NCBI RefSeq assembly: GCF_003987045.1
Contig: NZ_PIPZ01000002.1
Span: 496,001 to 560,000 of the forward strand
DNA length: 64,000 nucleotides
Source of the DNA: Pseudidiomarina marina
GTDB lineage: Bacteria > Pseudomonadota > Gammaproteobacteria > Enterobacterales > Alteromonadaceae
Reading direction: 5' to 3'
The position numbers were made by a program, and so were the translations under genes. Shown here in pieces: positions 58,465-64,000 of the stretch. The notes under the pieces are model-generated. The model searched no databases, had not been told where the DNA came from, and worked only from the letters and a program-made list of their open reading frames with translations. Every line of letters begins with the position of its first letter. Within the stretch, counting starts at the first letter, position 1.

Positions 58465-58548
58465 AACTGTTAGGTATGCAAGTTTATTTATTTCTAACAC
58501 CTGCTACGCTTACTAAGAACCTGTTAAAACAAGAAAAAGGAGATCATC

Positions 58549-58794
58549 ATGGGCATTTTATGGTTCTTATTGGTCGGTATCATTGCTGGATGGCTAGCCG
58601 GTACTTTAGTGAAAGGCGGCGGTTTTGGCCTAATCGGCAATATGGTTATCGGCGTGATTGGTGCAATGATAGGTGGCTTTTTGTTTAACTTTTTAGGGGT
58701 CTCCAGCGGTGGCGGTATTATCTGGAGTATTGTGGTTGCAACTATTGGTGCAGTGGTTCTGCTCTTTATTGTCAGGGCTTTTAAGAAAGCCTAG
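58549..58794 (+). CDS. GlsB/YeaQ/YmgE-family stress-associated membrane protein
   Basis: 81 residues, three hydrophobic helices and the glycine-rich family pattern (IIAGWLAGTLVKGGGFGLIGNMVIGVIGAMIGGFLFNFLG). AAAGGAG lies 6 nt before the ATG. Such proteins are small transglycosylase-associated or stress membrane proteins of unknown activity. Confidence 0.93.
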   Translation: MGILWFLLVGIIAGWLAGTLVKGGGFGLIGNMVIGVIGAMIGGFLFNFLGVSSGGGIIWSIVVATIGAVVLLFIVRAFKKA

Positions 58795-58805
58795 CTACCT
58801 GAAAT

Positions 58806-58837
58806 AGCCGCGCAACGGCAATCGCTGTGCGGCTTTT
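58806..58837. terminator. Terminator between convergent glsB-like and yghU genes
   Basis: AGCCGCGCA and TGTGCGGCT form a 9-bp stem (one G-T pair) followed on the plus strand by TTTTCTGATTATTTTTT, 11 nt after the glsB-like stop. Confidence 0.8.
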
Positions 58838-58841
58838 CTGA

Positions 58842-59708
58842 TTATTTTTTCTCTAATTTATCCTGAGTTTTTAATTTAAAATCACTGGCATCATGACGTT
58901 CATGCAACTGCTTATTTAAATCTCCCCAAGTTTTATTAACGATGCGACCGCGTTGCACAGCTGGGCGTTTGGCAATTAATTCCGCCCAACGCAGTACATT
59001 TTTGTACTTATGAGCTTCAATGAACTCGGCAGCGTCATAGACTTGATTGGTCACTAGCGCACCGTACCACGGCCAAATTGCCATATCAGCAATGGTGTAT
59101 TCGTCACCGGCAATGTACTTATTGTTGGCGAGTTGGCGGTCTAATACATCCAGTTGGCGTTTAACTTCCATGGTGTAGCGGTTAATCGGATACTCGTACT
59201 TTTCGGGTGCGTAAGCATAAAAATGACCGAATCCACCACCCAACAGCGGGGCACTCCCCATTTGCCAAAATAACCAATTTAATGTTTCGGTTCGTTTAGC
59301 CGGATCGTGGGGTATGAACGCATTAAATTTTTCAGCCAAATACAGCAAAATAGAACCCGATTCGAATACGCGCGTCGGTGGCTGGGTGCTCACATCGAGC
59401 AACGCAGGAATTTTTGAATTCGGATTGACCGCAACAAAACCGCTGCCGAATTGGTCCCCTTCAAGAATTTGTATCAAATGCGCATCGTATTCAGCGTCGG
59501 TGATACCCAGTTCGAGTAGTTCCTCTAACATCACCGTCACTTTCACGCCATTGGGTGTGGCTAGCGAATAAAGTTGTAATGGATGTTTACCTACAGGCAA
59601 CTCTTTATCATGCGTTGCGCCAGCAATTGGGCGATTAATTGAGGCAAACTTACCGCCACTTTCTTGATCCCACTGCCAAACTTTTGGCGGTGTATAAGTA
59701 TTCGACAT
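58842..59708 (-). CDS. yghU: Glutathione-dependent disulfide-bond oxidoreductase YghU
   Basis: Nu-class glutathione transferase-like protein with disulfide reductase activity in the family. 288 residues, the same length as E. coli YghU and colinear with it: PKVWQWDQESGGKFASINRP, LPVGKHPLQLYSLATPNG, NPNSKIPALLD, RVFESGSILLYLAEKF, LGGGFGHFYAYAPEK and KRPAVQRGRIVNKTWG. GAGCAG-type ribosome site upstream. Confidence 0.95.
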   Translation of the reverse strand: MSNTYTPPKVWQWDQESGGKFASINRPIAGATHDKELPVGKHPLQLYSLATPNGVKVTVMLEELLELGITDAEYDAHLIQILEGDQFGSGFVAVNPNSKIPALLDVSTQPPTRVFESGSILLYLAEKFNAFIPHDPAKRTETLNWLFWQMGSAPLLGGGFGHFYAYAPEKYEYPINRYTMEVKRQLDVLDRQLANNKYIAGDEYTIADMAIWPWYGALVTNQVYDAAEFIEAHKYKNVLRWAELIAKRPAVQRGRIVNKTWGDLNKQLHERHDASDFKLKTQDKLEKK

Positions 59709-59799
59709 GCTCTGCTCCTTGATTCAAAATTTTTCTACATTGAGTGTAACGCATACCAGCAGGGTTTGGATTATTCGACTTTGGCATAAGGCATAGCAA

Positions 59800-59826
59800 A
59801 ACGGCGCCATTAGGCGCCGTTTTATG
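59800..59826 (-). terminator. Rho-independent terminator of the BON lipoprotein gene
   Basis: ACGGCGCC, ATTA loop, GGCGCCGT, flanked by AAAA on the left and TTTTA on the right, so it could act on both strands. On the minus strand it lies about 15 nt after the BON gene stop. Confidence 0.85.
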
Positions 59827-59841
59827 TATCAAAGATTATGT

Positions 59842-60246
59842 TTACTCTTGCACTTCAATATCATTTTCTACTGATTTCACACCTTCCACGCCCTGCGCCA
59901 GTTGCGCGGCAAGTTCCGCCTCTTCAGATGTCGCGACGACCCCACTGAGCACCACGTGGCCGTTGATGGTTTCGACGTTTATGTTGCCGGCACTCACTTG
60001 GTCGGCTTCAAATAACGCCGTTTTTACACGTGCCGTAATGGCACTGTCACTTAAAAAGTCCCCAGTGCGCTCAGCAGTTTCGCGGGTATAATCGGCTGCG
60101 TCACTCGCGGCCTGTTGGGTAGCTTCAGTGGCTTGCTCTAATGACGATTGTGCTTTTTCACGGGTATCGTCTTGCTCTTGTTGCGAACAAGCGGACAATA
60201 CCAACGCTGCCAAAGATGCCAAAATCAATGCCTGCAAAGTTTTCAT
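59842..60246 (-). CDS. BON-domain lipoprotein (OsmY-like)
   Basis: 134 residues with a lipoprotein signal and lipobox (LVLSACSQ), an Ala/Gln/Glu-rich linker, and one BON domain (DSAITARVKTALFEADQVSAGNINVETINGHVVLSGVVATSEEAELAAQLAQGVEGVKSVENDIEV). It is probably periplasm-facing at a membrane and stress-related. It is transcribed alone. Confidence 0.92.
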   Translation of the reverse strand: MKTLQALILASLAALVLSACSQQEQDDTREKAQSSLEQATEATQQAASDAADYTRETAERTGDFLSDSAITARVKTALFEADQVSAGNINVETINGHVVLSGVVATSEEAELAAQLAQGVEGVKSVENDIEVQE

Positions 60247-60376
60247 AATGAACCTCCTGTTTTGAAGTTACATCTAAACATAGTAAAGCAAGACAAAAAT
60301 TCGAGGTGGTTTACAAACCTTTTGCGATTTACACTGGAAGCATCTGCTACATTTTGCGCGAACAGGGACAAACACT

Positions 60377-60835
60377 ATGCGTACATTAGGAAATATTCTG
60401 TGGTTCATCTTAGGCGGCGCCATTATGGGGCTCGGCTGGTGGTTAGCAGGCTTAATTGCATTTATTACCATTGTTGGCATTCCTTGGGGACGCTCTTGTT
60501 TTGTGATTGGCATGTTCTCGTTCTTTCCGTTTGGACAAGAAGCGATTGATCGCGAAGAGTTAACGCAACGAGGTGATCTGGGTACCGGCAGCCTTGGCTG
60601 TTTGGGTAACGTATTATGGTTCATTTTCCTCGGTTGGTGGCTCGCGCTGGGGCACCTCGTTTCAGCGATCGCCCTATTTATCACCATCATCGGCATTCCA
60701 TTCGGTATTCAGCACTTAAAACTGGCTGGCGTCGCATTATCACCAGTAGGTAAAACCATTGTCAGCAAAGAAGTTGCTGCTGCCGCGCGTATGCATAATG
60801 CCAACAGCGCCGTCTCAAAAATGCGAGAGAAATAA
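60377..60835 (+). CDS. YccF-family inner membrane protein
   Basis: 152 residues with two copies of the YccF domain: LGNILWFILGGAIMGLGWWLAGLIAFITIVGIPWGR and LGNVLWFIFLGWWLALGHLVSAIALFITIIGIPFGIQHLKLA. Several membrane helices. Function of the family is unknown. It ends one base before the next gene. Confidence 0.94.
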   Translation: MRTLGNILWFILGGAIMGLGWWLAGLIAFITIVGIPWGRSCFVIGMFSFFPFGQEAIDREELTQRGDLGTGSLGCLGNVLWFIFLGWWLALGHLVSAIALFITIIGIPFGIQHLKLAGVALSPVGKTIVSKEVAAAARMHNANSAVSKMREK

Positions 60836-60836
60836 T

Positions 60837-61871
60837 ATGAAATGGATGATTTATGGTGCCAATGGTTACACCGGCACATTGATGGCAAAACATGCCAAAT
60901 CACTCGGGCTAACCCCGGTCCTTGCGGGACGCAAAAGCGAGGCCATTCATCGTCTTGCCGGTGAGCTCGAGTTGCCGTCGGTGGTTGTTGATTTAACCGA
61001 TACTCAAGCACTGCAACAGGCCTTGGCAGAAATTGATGTGGTAGTGCATTGTGCGGGCCCATTTGAAATAACCGCAGCACCAATGATTGAAGCTTGCCTC
61101 GCCACCAAAACGCATTATACCGATATCACCGGCGAGTTAAGTGTATTTGAGTATGCGCACGCGCAACATCAACGTGCTGTGGATGCAGGTGTGGTGTTAT
61201 GTCCGGGCGTGGGTTTTGACGTTATTCCTACCGATTGCGTGGCGGCAAAACTCAAACAAAAGCTAGCGGATGCGACATCTCTGACATTAGGTTTCGATTC
61301 TGCATCGCGGATGAGCCGCGGCACGGCAAAAACCAGTGTTCGCCGTTTAGGTGACGGCGGTGCGGTTCGCCAAGATGGCAAAATCATCAGTGTGCCATTG
61401 GCTTATCACACGCGCCATATTGATTTTGGCAATGGTGAGAAGTTCGCCATGACGATTCCTTGGGGCGATGTTTCGACGGCCTACTACACCAGCGGTATTC
61501 CAAACATTGAGGTTTATATTCCGGCTTCACCAAAGCTTGTCAAAAAACTAAAACGTTTGAATTGGTTCCGTTGGTTGCTGCGTTTTGAATGGATGAAAAA
61601 TTTTCTTGCGAAGAAAATTGATCAGCAACCACCTGGGCCAAGCGAGAAGCAACTTGAACAAGCGATTACCTATGTATGGGGTGAGGCGCGAAATGATAAA
61701 GGTGATGTCGAGACATTACGTATAAAAGTCATGAACGGTTATAAACTGACGAGTCGCGGCGGCGTAGACGTGGCGCAATTTATATTGAACCATCAACCTC
61801 AAGGTGGTTATTACACACCGTCTTTATTGTGCGGTTCTGAGTTGGTGGAGAAGTATTATGTGGATGCGTAA
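60837..61871 (+). CDS. Saccharopine dehydrogenase-like NAD(P)-binding protein
   Basis: 344 residues; Rossmann loop at the start (WMIYGANGYTGTLMAKHAK), LAGRKSEAIHRLAGEL, VVHCAGPFEITAAPMIEACLATKTHYTDITGE and a downstream GVGFDVIPTDCVAAKL, as in the trans-acting enoyl reductase/saccharopine dehydrogenase-like family. Substrate is unknown; true saccharopine dehydrogenase activity is unlikely. A frame extending to 60759 lies within yccF; ATG 60837 is used. It overlaps pldA by 14 nt. Confidence 0.88.
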   Translation: MKWMIYGANGYTGTLMAKHAKSLGLTPVLAGRKSEAIHRLAGELELPSVVVDLTDTQALQQALAEIDVVVHCAGPFEITAAPMIEACLATKTHYTDITGELSVFEYAHAQHQRAVDAGVVLCPGVGFDVIPTDCVAAKLKQKLADATSLTLGFDSASRMSRGTAKTSVRRLGDGGAVRQDGKIISVPLAYHTRHIDFGNGEKFAMTIPWGDVSTAYYTSGIPNIEVYIPASPKLVKKLKRLNWFRWLLRFEWMKNFLAKKIDQQPPGPSEKQLEQAITYVWGEARNDKGDVETLRIKVMNGYKLTSRGGVDVAQFILNHQPQGGYYTPSLLCGSELVEKYYVDA

Positions 61872-62796
61872 AGGGAGTATTCTGGCGTTACTTGTGATGA
61901 TGCCTTTGGCTTACGGACAAGATGTGGCAGAAGCCGAAAAAGAACTCGATATTAATGCCGAAGAGTTCAAGAAAATTGACCTGATTGGCCGCTTTTGGGA
62001 GCTTGGTGAAGATCAGAAACGCGGTATATTTGAACTTCGTACATTTCAACCAAATTTCATTCTCCCAGTTCACCACAGTTCCGATATCAACACTCAACCA
62101 AGCTCGCCTTCGCGCGGTGCTGGAACGCCATTAGAAAGTCACAAACCGAACGAGGTGAAGCTGCAGTTGTCACTGCGTACCAAGTTGCTTGAAGATGTAT
62201 TATTAGACGGTGACTTGTGGGTCGCCTACTCGCAAACATCACTATGGCAAGCGTGGAACTCAGAAGATTCCTCACCGTTTCGCAGTACCAATTACAGGCC
62301 TGAAGTATTTTATATATTACCTTGGCAGGATAACTGGGATTTCCTGCCAGGTGATGCTCGAGTGCGTTTTGCAAAAGCCGGTTTAGCTCATGAATCAAAC
62401 GGTCAACGGGAACCCGATTCGCGCAGCTGGAACTATATTTATTTCGGCGGTGCTGCTGAGTGGGGACCGGTGATTTGGGAAACCACTTGGAAGCAACGGA
62501 TTAATGAAACTGGCGAAGACGATGATAATCCAGATTTGGTGCGCTACCGAGGTAACTTTGAAAATCGTTTCTCATGGCGCAGTTCACTGAGTACTTATAG
62601 TTTGACGCGAACGACCCGAGAGCTTTCGTGGGACAAAGGGTCATGGCAACTTGATTTCACCCATCCAGTGAATTCAAGCAAGCCTGATGGGCTTCGCTTC
62701 TATATTCAGTTCTTTTCTGGCTACGGTGAAACATTACTTGACTATAATCATCGTCAGAACCGAATTGGCTTTGGATTCTTGCTATTGAACATCTAA
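61858..62796 (+). CDS. pldA: Outer membrane phospholipase A (OMPLA)
   Basis: Outer-membrane beta-barrel phospholipase that removes misplaced phospholipids. 312 residues with signal peptide (ILALLVMMPLAYGQ). The catalytic His and Ser are in LAHESNGQ and the Asn in DSRSWNYIYFG, matching the OMPLA H-x-S-N-G...RSWN pattern. The chain ends in alternating beta-strands with a hydrophobic C-terminal residue. GGAG is 7 nt before ATG 61858, which lies within the preceding gene's 3' end. Confidence 0.92.
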   Translation: MWMRKGSILALLVMMPLAYGQDVAEAEKELDINAEEFKKIDLIGRFWELGEDQKRGIFELRTFQPNFILPVHHSSDINTQPSSPSRGAGTPLESHKPNEVKLQLSLRTKLLEDVLLDGDLWVAYSQTSLWQAWNSEDSSPFRSTNYRPEVFYILPWQDNWDFLPGDARVRFAKAGLAHESNGQREPDSRSWNYIYFGGAAEWGPVIWETTWKQRINETGEDDDNPDLVRYRGNFENRFSWRSSLSTYSLTRTTRELSWDKGSWQLDFTHPVNSSKPDGLRFYIQFFSGYGETLLDYNHRQNRIGFGFLLLNI

Positions 62797-62810
62797 AAAT
62801 GGCGTAAATC

Positions 62811-63287
62811 ATGACTGATAATTACTTGTTGAAGCTTTACCATAAAACATTGAAGTACCCATTTGGGCGCGCATTGTTTTCGCGCATGTTTGCCGCAAAA
62901 GCACCTTACTTTAAAACCATTAAGCCGACCATTGAAGTGTTAGAGCCGAATCACTGCGTGCTGACATTTAGAAAACGTAAGGCGGTGGCGAATCATATTG
63001 GTACCGTGCATGCCATAGCACTGTGTAATGGTTTAGAAATGGCGATGGGAGCATTAGCGGAGGCAACTATTCCAAAGCATTTGCGTTGGATTCCAAAAGG
63101 TATGCAGGTGAACTATACCGCGAAAGCCGACAGTGACATTCGAATTGTTGCGAAAAGCGATCCGGCCGCTTGGCAAGTTGGTGATTTACCGGTATCCGTG
63201 CAAGGCTTTCGAGCCGACGGGACCATGGTGATTGAAGGCACGATCACGATTTACGTTTCAGAAAAGCCGGCGAAGAAACAAGCCTAA
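62811..63287 (+). CDS. DUF4442-family hotdog-fold protein (thioesterase-like)
   Basis: 158 residues. Segments YFKTIKPTIEVLEPNHCVLTFRKRKAVANHIGTVHAIALCNGLEMAMGALAEATIPKHLRWIPKGMQVNYTAKA follow the DUF4442/PaaI-like hotdog pattern. An acyl-CoA thioesterase role is inferred from the fold only. Its 3' end overlaps the convergent ChaC-like gene by 4 nt. Confidence 0.85.
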   Translation: MTDNYLLKLYHKTLKYPFGRALFSRMFAAKAPYFKTIKPTIEVLEPNHCVLTFRKRKAVANHIGTVHAIALCNGLEMAMGALAEATIPKHLRWIPKGMQVNYTAKADSDIRIVAKSDPAAWQVGDLPVSVQGFRADGTMVIEGTITIYVSEKPAKKQA

Positions 63288-63850
63288 ACCTGTTCTTTTA
63301 GCGCCGCCTCAATGGCGAATACATGGTCATCGTGTTCGCCTAATTCTCGCAAGGCATCAGCCAGTTTGAGTAAATACTCGTCATTTGGGCCTCTCGGCCC
63401 TTCTGAACGTGCAATATGCGCTGCAATTTCCGTTTCCGGTGCTTCGCCTAAAAAGGCTTCGTTATCTGGGCCGGCTACATAGACTAAGCCGCTGACCGAA
63501 CCTGAGCCGTCCAACCACTCGAACTCGGTGAAAATGCGCAAGTAACCATTTTTTTCCCGATGATCAAGGTGGGCGAACACATCGGGCGTGACTTCATAGG
63601 CCATACCGGCGCATACTGCGTCTGGCGTTTCAATTAATGTCGCAACGCGGCCCGGTGCCTCAGGGGTGCCACGATGATCATGAGAACCTTGCCAAAAGCG
63701 CCGTAACCAGCCATGAATTTTTGCAGGGCGGCGTTGTATGTATGGGAAATCCGCTTTATAAATCAGTGAGCCATAGCCAAATAACCAGACCGACTCAAGG
63801 TGGTCTAGTGGCTGACGTTGTTGATTCAGTGCAATGGTATTGTGCGACAT
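63284..63850 (-). CDS. ChaC-like gamma-glutamylcyclotransferase
   Basis: Glutathione-specific gamma-glutamylcyclotransferase family, cytosolic. 188 residues; the substrate loop is WLFGYGSLIYKADF, and RRFWQGSHDHRGTPEAPGRVATL and the catalytic Glu in LDHREKNGYLR are present. It releases 5-oxoproline and Cys-Gly from glutathione in characterised relatives. Confidence 0.92.
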   Translation of the reverse strand: MSHNTIALNQQRQPLDHLESVWLFGYGSLIYKADFPYIQRRPAKIHGWLRRFWQGSHDHRGTPEAPGRVATLIETPDAVCAGMAYEVTPDVFAHLDHREKNGYLRIFTEFEWLDGSGSVSGLVYVAGPDNEAFLGEAPETEIAAHIARSEGPRGPNDEYLLKLADALRELGEHDDHVFAIEAALKEQV

Positions 63851-63897
63851 AACAATGCGAATTTTATCAAATTTGACAGCGAATAAGGAGTGCTAAC

Positions 63898-64000
63898 ATG
63901 CGCTCATTAGAATTAAAAATACCACCCGTGATTATCGTGCTTGTGATTGCGGGGCTGATGGCACTGACGTCTCGTTTATTGCCGATGGACCCGTGGCATT
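63898..64000 (+). CDS. Partial CDS, probable isoprenylcysteine carboxyl methyltransferase-like membrane protein
   Basis: The first 34 codons of a gene running off the window. AAGGAG lies 7 nt before the ATG, so the start is firm. The visible residues begin RSLELKIPPVIIVLVIAG and continue into LMALTSRLLPMDPW, an N-terminal membrane helix typical of small bacterial ICMT-like methyltransferases. The family call is tentative because the catalytic part is outside the window. Confidence 0.5.
   Translation, partial: MRSLELKIPPVIIVLVIAGLMALTSRLLPMDPWH

Noticed and set aside
58476-58688. Possible small gene overlapping the start of the glsB-like gene
   Set aside because: No ribosome site, and it overlaps a well-supported GlsB-like frame that has AAAGGAG before its ATG.

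Overview
The window is chromosomal DNA of a gammaproteobacterium. The order mioC - oriC - mnmG - rsmG - parA - parB - atpIBEFHAGDC - glmU - glmS, together with the protein sequences, fits the Alteromonadales; my best guess is Idiomarinaceae (Pseudidiomarina/Aliidiomarina-like). That placement is inference from recalled protein similarity, not a computed phylogeny. There are no tRNA or rRNA genes, CRISPR arrays or insertion sequences that I can see.

Region 1 (1-32242) is an almost complete flagellar gene set of the FlhDC-controlled (enterobacterial/betaproteobacterial) type. In order it holds motB (cut by the window edge), motA, flhC and flhD; a small FlhB-C-terminus-like gene with a second FliK-like gene, then fliT, fliS and fliD; a PilZ + HD-GYP protein; fliC, an unknown 116-residue gene and flaG; fliE; fliFGHIJKLMNOPQR; flgL to flgB on the minus strand; and flgA, flgM and flgN. 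Seven near-identical sigma-28 promoters, all with an exact 11-nt spacer, can be read by eye. They sit before motA, fliD, the PilZ/HD-GYP gene, fliC, flaG, flgK and flgM. The architecture implies a cascade in which FlhDC turns on hook and basal-body genes, FlgM holds FliA until hook completion, and FliA then turns on filament, motor and c-di-GMP-brake genes. flhA, full-length flhB, fliA and the chemotaxis genes are not in the window.

Region 2 (32243-39170) is a metabolic and envelope stretch: S1/P1 nuclease, PQQ-type sugar dehydrogenase, a four-helix membrane protein, a DUF6702-like secreted protein, a large M1-family metallopeptidase, and a MASE1 protein whose GGDEF motif is degenerate (EQDTF).

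Region 3 (39182-54662) is the replication-origin and housekeeping block. It holds mioC, an oriC with DnaA boxes, 12 GATC sites and an AT-rich segment, mnmG, rsmG, the parAB partition genes, the complete ATP synthase operon ending in a strong terminator, then glmU and glmS (UDP-GlcNAc synthesis).

Region 4 (54663-64000) is a more accessory stretch. A small membrane protein has an N-terminus that looks like ATP synthase subunit b. A decayed toxin-antitoxin locus (ParD-like frame overlapping a ccdB relic with an in-frame stop) follows. Then come a CDF metal transporter, a PadR regulator with its membrane partner and a perfect 10-bp palindromic operator, a GlsB-like protein, a YghU-type glutathione transferase, a BON lipoprotein, YccF, a saccharopine-dehydrogenase-like enzyme, outer-membrane phospholipase A, a DUF4442 protein, a ChaC-like enzyme and the start of a probable isoprenylcysteine methyltransferase-like gene.
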